Shown: positions 37,352 through 47,085 of the stretch, in pieces
Numbering within the stretch: the stretch's first letter is position 1
Layout: each line of letters opens with the position of its first letter
NCBI GenBank assembly: GCA_945952415.1
Contig: CAMFIF010000002.1
Location: forward strand, 124,001 to 188,000
Direction of reading: 5' to 3'
Origin: an uncultured Rhizobium sp.
GTDB taxonomy: Bacteria; Pseudomonadota; Alphaproteobacteria; Rhizobiales; Rhizobiaceae
Length of the DNA stretch: 64,000 nt
Position numbers and translations under genes: made by a program
Notes under the pieces: generated by a model
Databases searched by the model: none
The model's input: the letters and a program-made list of their open reading frames with translations, nothing else
What the model was told of the DNA's origin: nothing

Positions 37352-38017
37352 TCAGGCGGGTTCGCGCTGATCGAGCTGGGAGGCAACCAGCTTCGCCACG
37401 AGATGGACGAGGTTCTTCGCCTCCAGCCGCTCCTTCATGCGATCGATCCGATGCTCGATGGTGCGCGGCGAAAGGTGGAGCAATTCGGCGATCTCCCTGG
37501 CCGTGTGCCCCTCGATCAGCAGCTGTACGATGCAATCATCGGTGATGTCGGACTTGGCTTCCTTGTGGGCCGGCAGGAAGAAGCGGCCTTCCACCAGGCT
37601 GATGCACCATTCCGGCCGCCCCTCCTGCTTCTGCGGCAGGATCAGCCGCTGATAGCCGACACGGTTGCCGAAAAGCCGCGTGCGGACGATATCCAGAATG
37701 GGCCGGCGCGATTCCACCGCACGACGAAAGGCCGGAACCACCGCATCATCGATATAGCTTCGGTTCAGTGCGCCAAGGGGCGCGTTGGGCATTTCCTTGC
37801 GTACCCTGTCCATAAGCCGGCTCTGGAAACCGAAGTCCTTGATGCGGGTGAAACGCCAGTTGTAGGGATCGGCGCTCTCGATATTGATGAGGTTCAGCGC
37901 CATCTTCACGTTCATCCGATTCGCCAGGATGTCGATCAGTTCCTCGGCCTTGAGGATTTTATCCCTCACCAGCCAGGTATCCATGAGTTCGTGAGAAAGG
38001 GCGTTGAACGTGTCCAT
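37352..38017 (-). CDS. LuxR-type transcriptional regulator
   Basis: 221-aa regulator. The C-terminal helix-turn-helix reads IVQLLIEGHTAREIAELLHL then SPRTIEHRIDRMKERL, a LuxR/GerE signature. The N-terminal 145 residues resemble no receiver or autoinducer domain that I can name; the phosphoacceptor pattern of response regulators is absent. It is preceded by a 344-base AT-richer gap. Confidence 0.85.
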   Translation of the reverse strand: MDTFNALSHELMDTWLVRDKILKAEELIDILANRMNVKMALNLINIESADPYNWRFTRIKDFGFQSRLMDRVRKEMPNAPLGALNRSYIDDAVVPAFRRAVESRRPILDIVRTRLFGNRVGYQRLILPQKQEGRPEWCISLVEGRFFLPAHKEAKSDITDDCIVQLLIEGHTAREIAELLHLSPRTIEHRIDRMKERLEAKNLVHLVAKLVASQLDQREPA

Positions 38018-38361
38018 GCGGGGAAACCAGTCCGTTTTAATTCAATTATGATATACGGCTGGATGGATAAGGTATGGTTACACCCGCGGCCCGCAGAAAT
38101 AATATTGTCACATTTTTTCTTGCGCGTGTGGCCGCACTTACTTTGAATTGAACTGACAAGACTTTACGCGTCAGCGCGCCAATATTTTGCCGGCAACCGC
38201 CAGAAAGCCTGCAAATTCAGGATACTTTTCCTGAAAGCATACGCAATGTTTGCCATGGAAAGCTGAGAAGGCCTGGCGCCATGCGTGCACAGAGACGCGC
38301 ACGGCGGAAAAATTTCCGCAGTTGATTTTCAGGCAAGGGAACAGGGGCGAGCCCCCTGCCC
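38018..38361. promoter_or_regulatory. luxR-type gene / ppx intergenic region, 344 bases
   Basis: No gene is seen. It is clearly richer in A and T near 38030-38160 than the surroundings. A TTCAGGA-N6-TCCTGAA inverted repeat lies at 38216-38235. A GC hairpin (AGGGGCGAGCCCCT, about 38341-38354) follows the ppx stop. The promoter of the LuxR-type gene must lie at its left end. Confidence 0.45.
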
Positions 38362-39876
38362 TCAGAGATAACGGTACTGAAGCTTCTTTCCGGTCAGCTT
38401 TGCCAGCTGCTGGAGACGGCCTTCCACCCGCTCGCCGCCGAAATCGCGGTAGGCGGCGGGTACGACGAAATCGAGGTCCACGCCTGCAGTCTGCGACGGA
38501 GCGAAGGTGAGATTGCGGACCACGCCGGGCATGGAAGCGGAGAAGAGATAGACGATCCGCAAAAGTCCCCCCAGCATCTTGGCGCGCTCGAGCAGTCGCG
38601 GCGTTGCGATATTGGCGAGGGGCATGGAGGCCGGATCGTCGTTCAACCCTTCATAGCGGTAATAATTGGTGAGCGCGATGAAGGCGCGGCCGGGATGGGT
38701 GATTCCGACGAAGGAGCCGTGGGCAATCACGTTCAGCGCCTGCAGGCCACGATAATCGGGATGGGCGCGCCAGCTGATATCGGCGAGAAGGCAGGCCGCC
38801 TGGCGGAAGCGGGCTTCGTCCTCGGTCTCGTCAATGCCGAAGAAGGGCAGCATGCGGCCGGACCAGTCGGAAATCTCGCGGGCATGTTCGGGCGAGCGGG
38901 CGCGCAGGATGGCAAGTTCGCTTGCTGCAGCGATCAGCGGGTCCCGCTCCCGCTCCGAACGGGGGAGAAGCGCATAGATATAGCCCTCGCGCACGCCCTG
39001 GGCGGAAAAGGAAACCCGGGAGGGCCGCATGCGGGTTATCACTTCCCGCAGCGCCAGCGCGCCATAGGGGATGAGGCCGCGACGGCTTTTGGAGACGCCG
39101 GCGAAGGCCTTGGAATCCTTGGTGTTGATGAGATCGTCCAGGAAAGGAAGGATCTCGTCGTAGGAGACCTCGTAGCCCTGCATCATGTGCAGCGGATAGT
39201 GACGGGCTTCCATGTGCAGCTTGGCGATGTTGCGCCAGGTGCCGCCGACCGCATAGAAGGTCCGCCCCTGCCCCCGGGCAATGACCGGCGCCCGGGCAAG
39301 GTGCTGCTGGATGAAGGATCTGGCCTTGGCAAGCGAGCCATCGGCCTCCTCGGAAATGCGCAGGCCGCCGAGCGGCAGCGTCAGGCCATCCTGTGTGTCA
39401 CGCTCGCGGACATCGATGAGTTCGAGCGAGCCGCCACCGAAATCGCCCACGACGCCATCCGCGTGGTGGTAGCCGGAGACGATGCCGAGCGCCGAGAAAT
39501 AGGCTTCCTCTTCACCCGACAGCACCCGAACGCGGGTTCCGAGGATGGTTTCCGCCTGACGGATGAAATCCGGGCCGTTGCTGGCTTCGCGCGGCGCGGC
39601 GGTGGCCACCGCGTGAAGTTCGGTCGCGCGAGACTGCCGGCTGAGCGCCGCAAAGCGCTTCAGCGCCGCCAGTGCCCGGCTGATCGCCTCCGGGTCCATG
39701 CGTCCGGTCGCGGCAATACCGCGGCCAAGACCGCACATGACCTTCTCGTTGAAGAGAATGGCGGGTGCCCGCGAAAGGCCTTCATAAACTACCAGGCGGA
39801 CCGAGTTCGATCCGATATCGACCACCGAAACGGGAGCGATCCCCGGCAGGCGCCCTTGGGCTTCAGATTCAACCAT
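38362..39876 (-). CDS. ppx: Exopolyphosphatase (Ppx/GppA)
   Basis: Hydrolyses polyphosphate or pppGpp; 504 aa. The actin-like ATPase fold shows VVDIGSNSVRLVVYEG, ATAAPREASNGPDFI, GDFGGGSLELIDV and AVGGTWRNIAKLH; a C-terminal HD-like helical part follows. It is 33 bases downstream of ppk on the same strand, so the pair should be co-transcribed and balance polyphosphate levels. Confidence 0.94.
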   Translation of the reverse strand: MVESEAQGRLPGIAPVSVVDIGSNSVRLVVYEGLSRAPAILFNEKVMCGLGRGIAATGRMDPEAISRALAALKRFAALSRQSRATELHAVATAAPREASNGPDFIRQAETILGTRVRVLSGEEEAYFSALGIVSGYHHADGVVGDFGGGSLELIDVRERDTQDGLTLPLGGLRISEEADGSLAKARSFIQQHLARAPVIARGQGRTFYAVGGTWRNIAKLHMEARHYPLHMMQGYEVSYDEILPFLDDLINTKDSKAFAGVSKSRRGLIPYGALALREVITRMRPSRVSFSAQGVREGYIYALLPRSERERDPLIAAASELAILRARSPEHAREISDWSGRMLPFFGIDETEDEARFRQAACLLADISWRAHPDYRGLQALNVIAHGSFVGITHPGRAFIALTNYYRYEGLNDDPASMPLANIATPRLLERAKMLGGLLRIVYLFSASMPGVVRNLTFAPSQTAGVDLDFVVPAAYRDFGGERVEGRLQQLAKLTGKKLQYRYL

Positions 39877-39909
39877 GCAGTTTCTTACGCTTCAATTCGT
39901 GGAACGGCT

Positions 39910-42102
39910 TTACGTCCTCAACCCGGAGACCCGACCCGCGATCAGCTTCGGAGCACTGGACTTCAGGGCTTCGCCGCGGCCGGAAAGGCTGGGGTTCGTC
40001 ATGAAATAATGCTGCGCGTTAAAGGGTTCCTCACCGGCCTCCACGCCAATGCGGCGCGAAGTACCGTCGGGCAGTATCTCGTAGCTTTGCTGGTTGTCAA
40101 TGAGATTGCCGAGCATGATCTGCGACAAGACCTGCTCATGCACGGTTTTGTTCAAAAGCGGCACGAGCGTCTCGACGCGACGGTCGAGATTGCGGGGCAT
40201 CATGTCGGCGGAGCCGATATAGACGAGCGCCTTCTCCGACGGCAGGCCATAGCCATTGCCGAAGCAGAAGATGCGGCTGTGTTCCAGGAAGCGGCCGACG
40301 ATGGATTTGGCGCGGATGTTATCCGAAAGGCCCGGCACCTGCGGCCGCAGGCAGCAGATGCCGCGCACCACCAGATCGATTTTCACCCCGGCGCGGCTCG
40401 CCGCATAGAGCGCATCGATGATATCCGGATCGACAAGCGAGTTCATCTTCATCCAGATCGCCGCGGGACGGCCGGCGCGGGCGTGCTCGATTTCCTCGGA
40501 AATGTGGCGGAGAATGCGCGGGCGCAGCGTATAGGGCGAAACGGCCAGCTTCATCCCCTCTTCCGGCTCGCCATAACCGGTGATGAAATTGAAGACATTC
40601 GCCATGTCATGGGCGATCTTGTCGTTGCAGGTGAAGAAGGAGAGGTCCGTATAGATCTTGGCGGTCACCGGATGGTAGTTGCCGGTGCCGAGATGGCAAT
40701 AGGTGCGCAGCTTGCCATCTTCCCGGCGCACCACCATGGACATTTTCGCATGGGTCTTCAGCTCGATGAAGCCGAAGACCACCTGCACGCCGGCGCGTTC
40801 GAGGTCGCGGGCCCAGCGGATGTTCGCCTCTTCGTCAAAGCGGGCCTTCAGCTCCACCAGCGCGGTCACGGATTTTCCGGCTTCCGCGGCGTCGATGAGG
40901 GCGCGCACGATGGGGCTGTCGTTCGAGGTGCGGTAGAGCGTCTGCTTGATGGCCAGCACATCAGGATCGCGCGCCGCCTGAAGGAGGAACTGAACCACCA
41001 CGTCGAAAGATTCGTAAGGATGGTGAACCACCATGTCCTTTTCGCGGATCGCGGCGAAGCAATCGCCGGCATGTTCGCGGACACGCTCGGGAAAGCGGGC
41101 ATTATAGGCCTGGAAGCGCAGATCGTCGCGCGGTGCCTTGGCGATCTCGCTCATGGTGTTGAGCGCCAGGAGGCCCGGAAGAACGGCGACGCGATTGTCG
41201 GGAACGCCCAGTTCCTGCACCACGAACTGGCGCAGCGAAGCCGGCATTTCCGCATTGGTCTCGATACGGATCACCGAGCCGCGGCGGCGGCGCTTCAGCG
41301 CCGTCTCGAAGTAGCGCACCAGATCTTCCGCCTCTTCCTCCACCTCGATATCGCTGTCGCGAATGATGCGGAAGGTGCCGAACCCCTTCACCTCATAGCC
41401 CGGATAGAGGCGGTGGATGAACATGCCCACCACATCCTCGAGCGTCATGTAGCGCAGCGCGGCGCCGGCATCGGGAAGACGCACGAAGCGGTCGAGCGCG
41501 GTCGGCAGGCGCAGAAGCGCCGTCATCGGCTCCTCGGTGCGCTTGCTGAAGAGCTGCAGCCCCATGGAAAATCCGAGATTGGGGATGAAGGGGAAGGGAT
41601 GGGCGGGATCGATGGAAAGCGGCGTCAGGACCGGAAAGATAGACCGCTCGAATTCATCCGCCAGCCATTCGCGGTCGCGCTCCGATAGGGCGGACGGGCG
41701 AACGATGAAGATGTCCTCGCGCGCCAGATACTGCTGGAGAACGGCCAGCGAGGCCTGCTGCTCCATCTGCAGATTGTCGATTTCCTTGAGGATGTCTTCG
41801 AGTTGTTCGGCAGGCGCCTTGCCATCGGGGCTCTTCATCGTCATGCCCTGACGCACCTGCCCTTCGAGGCCGGCCACGCGCACCATGAAGAACTCATCCA
41901 GATTGGCGGCGGAGATCGACAGGAAGCGCACCCGCTCCAGAAGCGGATGGGATTCGTTCAGCGTTTCCTCCAGCACGCGCCGGTTGAACTGCAGCCACGA
42001 AAATTCCCGGTTGATGAAGCGTTCCGGGCTGTGGGCCAGATCGACGCTGCCGCCTTCCGGAGCCGTGGTTTCCTTTGCGCTGTCTGCTGCCGCCATGTCC
42101 AT
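39910..42102 (-). CDS. ppk: Polyphosphate kinase 1
   Basis: Polymerises the ATP gamma-phosphate into polyphosphate at the membrane; 730 aa. The N-terminal domain has [18 protein letters not shown], and the phospholipase-D-like core has [11 protein letters not shown], the phospho-accepting His of ELKTHAKMS and [10 protein letters not shown]. Acidic extra residues (up to about 20) precede the core. A second ATG two codons in is possible. Confidence 0.96.
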   Translation of the reverse strand: MDMAAADSAKETTAPEGGSVDLAHSPERFINREFSWLQFNRRVLEETLNESHPLLERVRFLSISAANLDEFFMVRVAGLEGQVRQGMTMKSPDGKAPAEQLEDILKEIDNLQMEQQASLAVLQQYLAREDIFIVRPSALSERDREWLADEFERSIFPVLTPLSIDPAHPFPFIPNLGFSMGLQLFSKRTEEPMTALLRLPTALDRFVRLPDAGAALRYMTLEDVVGMFIHRLYPGYEVKGFGTFRIIRDSDIEVEEEAEDLVRYFETALKRRRRGSVIRIETNAEMPASLRQFVVQELGVPDNRVAVLPGLLALNTMSEIAKAPRDDLRFQAYNARFPERVREHAGDCFAAIREKDMVVHHPYESFDVVVQFLLQAARDPDVLAIKQTLYRTSNDSPIVRALIDAAEAGKSVTALVELKARFDEEANIRWARDLERAGVQVVFGFIELKTHAKMSMVVRREDGKLRTYCHLGTGNYHPVTAKIYTDLSFFTCNDKIAHDMANVFNFITGYGEPEEGMKLAVSPYTLRPRILRHISEEIEHARAGRPAAIWMKMNSLVDPDIIDALYAASRAGVKIDLVVRGICCLRPQVPGLSDNIRAKSIVGRFLEHSRIFCFGNGYGLPSEKALVYIGSADMMPRNLDRRVETLVPLLNKTVHEQVLSQIMLGNLIDNQQSYEILPDGTSRRIGVEAGEEPFNAQHYFMTNPSLSGRGEALKSSAPKLIAGRVSGLRT

Positions 42103-42205
42103 TGTCGAACCCTCTCGTGCCCCGCCCGTTGTGCCATGCCATCAAAGCAGATGCCACATCGATGGAAACCGCACTATTACAGATTTACGACAGTTGCGTG
42201 ACACC

Positions 42206-42904
42206 CTACTCGCCGTCAATGGCCGATCCGGCTGCCGCGAGTGCCTCCTGGACCAGGGGGCGGGTGATGCGCGTGCCGCGCGCCAGCGACAGGAAATCGA
42301 TCCGGTCCACCAGCTTCTGGGCCATTTCCATCGAGCGCTCCATGCGCTGAACAATGTAATCCACCAGCTTCGGCTCGATCTGGAGCTGCCGGTCGGCAAA
42401 GAGCTTGACGATCACCTGGGCGAGAAGCACCTCGTCCGGCTCGCCGATTTCGACCACCGTCGCAGCCTTCAGGCGGGACCGCAGGTCGGGCAAGGTCACA
42501 TCCCACATGCCGGGCCAGGTGCGTGCCGTCATCAGCAGGCTCTGGCCGTGCTGGCGCACCGCATTGATGACGTGGAAGAGCGCGGCATCGTCAAAGGCGA
42601 TCCTGTCCGCATCCTCGAAGAGCACGGGGCCTGCGGCCGCAGCAAGCGCCGCCTCCCCGGTGGCATCCGGCAGGATCGGCAGCGCATCTGCCCGTTCGCG
42701 CCAGATGCCGGCGAGGTGCGACTTGCCGGAGCCGGCGGGACCAACCAGAACGACGACAGGCGACGGCCATTGCGGCCAGCGATCGATCAGCTGCACAGCG
42801 GCGGCCAGCGGGCCGCCTACGGCCAGATCCTCCCGCCCGGTTGCCGGATCATGCGGCAGTTCCAGGGGCAGTTGCTCATTCTTACGGGCACTCAAATCAC
42901 GCAT
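42206..42904 (-). CDS. hda: DnaA regulatory inactivator Hda homologue
   Basis: AAA+ protein related to DnaA that promotes hydrolysis of DnaA-bound ATP with the sliding clamp; 232 aa. It starts with a clamp-binding-like motif (NEQLPLELP, near residue 9), then Walker A GPAGSGKSH, and a box VII-like region. The open frame extends upstream into the permease, but the ATG at 42904 is the normal start. It sits between ppk and the AI-2E family gene. Confidence 0.9.
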   Translation of the reverse strand: MRDLSARKNEQLPLELPHDPATGREDLAVGGPLAAAVQLIDRWPQWPSPVVVLVGPAGSGKSHLAGIWRERADALPILPDATGEAALAAAAGPVLFEDADRIAFDDAALFHVINAVRQHGQSLLMTARTWPGMWDVTLPDLRSRLKAATVVEIGEPDEVLLAQVIVKLFADRQLQIEPKLVDYIVQRMERSMEMAQKLVDRIDFLSLARGTRITRPLVQEALAAAGSAIDGE

Positions 42905-42932
42905 GACGCTCAGGATACCATATTCTTTCCGG

Positions 42933-44066
42933 TCACGCTTCCGGATCTGCGGCAATTCTTGCGGGGTCGCGGCCTGGGCGCAGCGTGCGATGGCCGTGGT
43001 AGAGATCGCTTTCCAGATAGCGGTTGATGGCGAAGCGCACGAGAACGCCGATCGCGGCGGAGGCCGGGACCGCCACCAGCAGCCCCACGAAGCCGAAGAG
43101 CGCGCCGAAGGCGAGAAGGGCGAACATGAGCCAGACCGGGTGCAGGCCGATGCTTTTGCCCACCAGACGCGGCTGGAGCACATTGCCCTCGATGAACTGG
43201 CCGAAGAGGAAGATGCCGAGCACCAGCCCGGGCATCCAGTAATCCGGCCAGAACTGGAAGATCGCGACGCCCAGCGACAGCGCCAGCCCCACCATGGAGC
43301 CAATATAGGGAATGAAGCTGATCATGCCGACGAAAAAGCCGATGAGCAGGCCGAAGTTCAGCCCGGCAAGCGTGAGCGCGACGCCATAATAGATGGCAAG
43401 GATGAGGCAGAGCGAGCCCTGCCCGCGCACGAAGCCGGCAATGGCCTGATCGATCTCGCGGGCGATGAGCCGCACCGAGTCCACGTGGTCGCGGGGGATC
43501 CAGCTGTCCACCTTGGCAACCATGCGGTCCCAGTCGAGCAGCACATAGAAGGCGACGACGGGCGTAATGACAAGAAGCGATGCGAGATCGACGATCGCCT
43601 TGCCGGAACTCCAGATCTGCCCGAAGACGGCGGTGGCAAAGGCAGCCCCCTCGCCCAGGAATTTGGTGGCATTGGCCTTGACCAGCGCAATCTGGCTCGT
43701 CACCCATTTCGGCAGCCGCTGCAGGCTTTCGGCGGAAACCTCGCTCTGCAGCTTGCGCACATATTCCGGCGCATGGGCGGCGAGATCGGAGACCTGGTTC
43801 ACGATCATCGGGATGATGATGATGAGGCCCACGGCGAATATGACGAGGAAGCCCAGAAGGATGACCACCGTCGCCATCAGACGGGAGAGGCCGCGCCGTT
43901 CCAGCCAGTCGGCGACCGGATCGAGGAAATAGGCGAGCACCATGCCGGCCACGAAAGGCAGCAGCACGGAGCTGAAGGTGGTGAGGAAGAAATAGAAGAG
44001 GACCAGAATGACCAGCCAGAAGACGAGCTGGCGCTTCAGATGGCTGCCGGTGATGTGAGTGACCAT
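42933..44066 (-). CDS. AI-2E family transporter (PerM)
   Basis: 377-aa membrane protein with about eight helices of the AI-2E/PerM family. FVAGMVLAYFLDPVADWLER and the C-terminal segment QFIEGNVLQPRLVGKSIGLH are diagnostic. ATG 44066 gives the usual N-terminus; an upstream extension exists only in the open frame. It is followed by hda after 28 bases, a conserved rhizobial order. The cargo is unproven. Confidence 0.92.
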   Translation of the reverse strand: MVTHITGSHLKRQLVFWLVILVLFYFFLTTFSSVLLPFVAGMVLAYFLDPVADWLERRGLSRLMATVVILLGFLVIFAVGLIIIIPMIVNQVSDLAAHAPEYVRKLQSEVSAESLQRLPKWVTSQIALVKANATKFLGEGAAFATAVFGQIWSSGKAIVDLASLLVITPVVAFYVLLDWDRMVAKVDSWIPRDHVDSVRLIAREIDQAIAGFVRGQGSLCLILAIYYGVALTLAGLNFGLLIGFFVGMISFIPYIGSMVGLALSLGVAIFQFWPDYWMPGLVLGIFLFGQFIEGNVLQPRLVGKSIGLHPVWLMFALLAFGALFGFVGLLVAVPASAAIGVLVRFAINRYLESDLYHGHRTLRPGRDPARIAADPEA

Positions 44067-44109
44067 GATGCCCCCTGGTTCCGCTCTGGTGATGGCAAGG
44101 CTTTCGGGC

Positions 44110-44661
44110 CTATTCGCCGGAAGACCGGCCTGCAACCCCCATGTGCCGCATCCAGATACGGAAATAGGATGCGGCGGAGAGTGTGGTCAAGACGGCGACG
44201 AGCAGGATCAGCCCACCAATGACCAGCGGAAGGGTGAGGCCGAAGGCCATGGCACCAAGCGCGACCGCCGCAAGCGTGATCTGCGCCGCGGTATTTGCCT
44301 TGGACACAAAAATCGGATCCGCCTCCATGGGCTGGCTCATGATGCTGGCCAGCACCACGGCGCCGACGATCAGCACGTCGCGGGAGACGACGAGAAAGAC
44401 CAGCCAGTCCGGCAGCTGGCCGCCGATGCCGAGCATGACGAAGACCGTGACCAGAAGCAGCTTGTCCGCCAGCGGATCGAGCCAGGCACCGAGCTCGGAC
44501 CGCTGGTTGAACCGCCGCGCGATGAACCCATCCACCCCATCGGAAATCCCCGCCCCCAGAAACAACAGGAACGCCGCCATTCCATGCCCATGCAGCATGG
44601 CATAGACAACCGCCGGCACGAGAAGGAAACGCAGGATGGTGATGATGTTCGGTATGGTCAT
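44110..44661 (-). CDS. CDP-alcohol phosphatidyltransferase (second PgsA-like)
   Basis: 183-aa integral membrane enzyme with six hydrophobic segments. The CDP-alcohol motif is complete, starting DGVDGFIARR and ending LGAWLDPLADK. It is a paralogue of the pgsA at 56618, so the product could be cardiolipin, phosphatidylglycerol phosphate or another lipid; it may be related to Cls-type CDP-alcohol synthases. ATG 44661 has little ribosome site; a GTG five codons upstream is the alternative. Confidence 0.85.
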   Translation of the reverse strand: MTIPNIITILRFLLVPAVVYAMLHGHGMAAFLLFLGAGISDGVDGFIARRFNQRSELGAWLDPLADKLLLVTVFVMLGIGGQLPDWLVFLVVSRDVLIVGAVVLASIMSQPMEADPIFVSKANTAAQITLAAVALGAMAFGLTLPLVIGGLILLVAVLTTLSAASYFRIWMRHMGVAGRSSGE

Positions 44662-44904
44662 GGTCGCAGGGGTCACGATGGCACTTCATGGCATATGGCG
44701 AGAGAAGCGGACTGTTTAAAGGCCATGCTGCCCATGCTGGAAGGGCTCGGGCCCGCAAATTCTGGGGAGGCCACCCAAGCCGGCATTACACTGCGGCTAA
44801 ACGTGGGAAAGGCAGCTCTCGGCCAGCCAGAGCGCGCCTTTGCGCTTGCATCCCGGGCCTTCCCGTGCCAATGCCCAACCACTGTCGAGAAGAGGTGAGC
44901 GAGC

Positions 44905-45978
44905 ATGAGCCAGTCGGAAAAGAACGGTCTGACCTATAGCGATGCGGGCGTGGATATCGATGCCGGGAACGCCATGGTGGAGAAGATCAAGCCGGCGGTG
45001 CGCTCCACCCGGCGTCCGGGCGCGGATGGCGAGATCGGCGGCTTTGGTGGCCTGTTCGACCTCAAGGCCGCAGGCTTCAAGGATCCCATTCTCGTTGCCG
45101 CCAATGACGGCGTCGGCACCAAGCTGAAGATCGCCATCGATGCCGACCGGCATGACACCGTAGGCATCGATCTCGTGGCCATGTGCGTCAACGATCTCGT
45201 CGTCCAGGGCGCCGAGCCGCTGCTCTTCCTCGATTACTTCGCGACCGGCAAGCTCGATCCGGACCAGGGCGCGGCGATCGTCGAGGGGATCGCGGAAGGC
45301 TGCCGGCAGGCGGGCTGCGCGCTCATCGGCGGCGAAACCGCCGAAATGCCCGGCATGTACAAGGGCGGCGATTACGACCTCGCGGGCTTTGCCGTCGGCG
45401 CGGCCGAGCGGGGCGAACTCCTGCCCTCCGGCGACATTGCCGAAGGCGACATCATTCTGGGCCTTGCCTCTTCAGGCGTGCATTCGAACGGCTATTCGCT
45501 GGTGCGCAAGATCGTCGAGCTTTCCGGCCTCGGCTGGAACGACCCGGCCCCCTTCGCGGCGGAAAAGACGCTCGGCGAGGCGCTGCTCACCCCCACCCGC
45601 ATCTATGTGAAGCCGCTTCTTGCCGCCATTCGCGCCACCCGGGCGCTGAAGGCGCTCGCGCATATCACCGGCGGCGGCTTTCCGGAAAACATTCCGCGTG
45701 TGCTGCCGAAGCATCTTTCGGCGGAAATCGATCTTGCCGCCATCAAGCCGCCGGCTGTCTTCTCCTGGCTCGCCCGGACTGGCGGCGTCGCGGAAAAGGA
45801 AATGCTGCGCACCTTCAATTGCGGCATCGGCATGATCGTGGTGGTTGCTGCCGACAAGGCGGATGCGGTGATTGCAGCCCTTGCATCCGAGGGCGAAGCG
45901 CCGGTGCGCCTCGGCCGGATGGTTGCCCGTCCCGAGGGCGGAGCCGGCACGATCTACAAGGGCACGCTTGCCCTATGA
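44905..45978 (+). CDS. purM: Phosphoribosylformylglycinamidine cyclo-ligase (AIR synthase)
   Basis: Fifth step of purine synthesis, 357 aa. [30 protein letters not shown] and [17 protein letters not shown] with [12 protein letters not shown] are the AIR synthase motifs. The start follows GAGGTGA. It overlaps purN by four bases (ATGA), so the pair is translationally coupled. Confidence 0.97.
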   Translation: MSQSEKNGLTYSDAGVDIDAGNAMVEKIKPAVRSTRRPGADGEIGGFGGLFDLKAAGFKDPILVAANDGVGTKLKIAIDADRHDTVGIDLVAMCVNDLVVQGAEPLLFLDYFATGKLDPDQGAAIVEGIAEGCRQAGCALIGGETAEMPGMYKGGDYDLAGFAVGAAERGELLPSGDIAEGDIILGLASSGVHSNGYSLVRKIVELSGLGWNDPAPFAAEKTLGEALLTPTRIYVKPLLAAIRATRALKALAHITGGGFPENIPRVLPKHLSAEIDLAAIKPPAVFSWLARTGGVAEKEMLRTFNCGIGMIVVVAADKADAVIAALASEGEAPVRLGRMVARPEGGAGTIYKGTLAL

Positions 45979-46559
45979 GCACGCCACGAAAGCGGGTCGC
46001 GATCTTCATTTCCGGCGGCGGCTCGAACATGGTGGCGCTCGCCCGGGCGGCGGAAGCGCCGGATTTTCCCGCGGAATTCGTGGCTGTCATTGCCGACAAG
46101 CGGGATGCCGGCGGACTGGAAAAAGCCGCGGCCATGGGCATTCCCACCTTTGCCTTCGAACGGAAGGACCATGCGAGCAAGGAGGCCCATGAGGCCGCAA
46201 TCCTCGCCTGCCTTGCCGCCGTCAAACCGGATCTTCTCTGCCTTGCCGGTTACATGCGCTTGCTCTCGGCCGGTTTCATCCGGCATTACGAGGGGCGCAT
46301 TCTCAATATCCACCCCTCCCTCCTGCCGCTCTTTCCCGGGCTTCATACCCACCAGCGGGCGATCGACGCCGGCATGAAGGAAGCCGGATGCACGGTGCAT
46401 GTGGTGACCGAAGGCATGGACGAGGGACCGGTGCTGGCGCAGGCGCGCGTTCCCCTGCTCGATGACGACACGGCCGAAACACTTGCGGCCCGTGTTCTCG
46501 TGGAAGAGCACAAGCTCTATCCCGCCACGCTCAAACATTTCATCGAAACGAGGCTTTAG
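45975..46559 (+). CDS. purN: Phosphoribosylglycinamide formyltransferase
   Basis: Third step of purine synthesis, using 10-formyl-THF; 194 aa. [12 protein letters not shown] holds the phosphate loop, and the catalytic Asn, His and Asp lie in [13 protein letters not shown] and MDEGPVLAQ. The start is defined by the ATGA overlap with purM; the longer frame upstream is only the shadow of purM. Confidence 0.97.
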   Translation: MSTPRKRVAIFISGGGSNMVALARAAEAPDFPAEFVAVIADKRDAGGLEKAAAMGIPTFAFERKDHASKEAHEAAILACLAAVKPDLLCLAGYMRLLSAGFIRHYEGRILNIHPSLLPLFPGLHTHQRAIDAGMKEAGCTVHVVTEGMDEGPVLAQARVPLLDDDTAETLAARVLVEEHKLYPATLKHFIETRL

Positions 46560-47085
46560 GCCACGAGACCGGCTCCGCCCGAAAACTGCCGGCCAGAAGC
46601 CGGGTGATTCGAGCGGCAACATCACCAAAGCGCGCGGAAGCGGTTTCAACCGACAGGAAATGTGTTGCATTCACGTCACTACAACCTTCCGTAGGCGATT
46701 GTCGATCAACCTTCCGTAATCAGTGAAGTGGTGTGTGGGGCCGTTTCCCGCAGGCCCGACCTCGGAGTGTCGGCGGGTGCCATGGGGCCCGAGATGCCGG
46801 TCGGTCACCATCGCCTGCCAAACATAATTTTATTTAATTTCAATAATTTATTAAAATTATCATTCCAATCTCCGAAGCGATGGCTGGCCTGTACTGCCGG
46901 CTCGCTCACCGCCCGAACAGCCGCCGGGAGCGCTCGGGTTGCGCCACACGCCGCCGATGTTCACCGATCGGGGCGGGATTGCGGCGGGATTGTGCCCAAT
47001 TTTTGCCGCTTGGGGCCGTTGCGTTCATAATTCATTTTCGCGTAATGGTTACTCATAATAACAGTTATCTCTGAGGATGAATGCC
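46560..47085 (+). promoter_or_regulatory. purN / omptin intergenic region, 526 bases
   Basis: No gene is supported. It contains a phased direct repeat (46682-46718) and a nearly pure A+T stretch at about 46821-46861, then GC-rich sequence up to the ribosome site GAGGA of the omptin gene. It is the longest gene-free stretch of the window and must hold the omptin promoter. Confidence 0.5.
46682..46718 (+). repeat. Direct repeat CAACCTTCCGTA, 25-base period
   Basis: Two identical 12-mers lie at 46682-46693 and 46707-46718. The period is close to 2.4 helical turns. They might be activator sites for the omptin promoter about 370 bases downstream. Confidence 0.6.

Noticed and set aside
38339-38356. 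GC hairpin after ppx as a terminator
   Set aside because: The stem is good but no T run follows on the minus strand; it is only mentioned in the intergenic entry.
38695-41688. 997-codon open frame antisense to ppx-ppk
   Set aside because: It lies opposite two genes with complete catalytic motifs; its own translation is His/Asp/Ala-rich with no fold signature. Long antisense frames are common in GC-rich codon usage.
46728-47030. 100-codon frame in the purN-omptin gap
   Set aside because: It crosses the A+T tract, has no ribosome site or family resemblance and an implausible composition.
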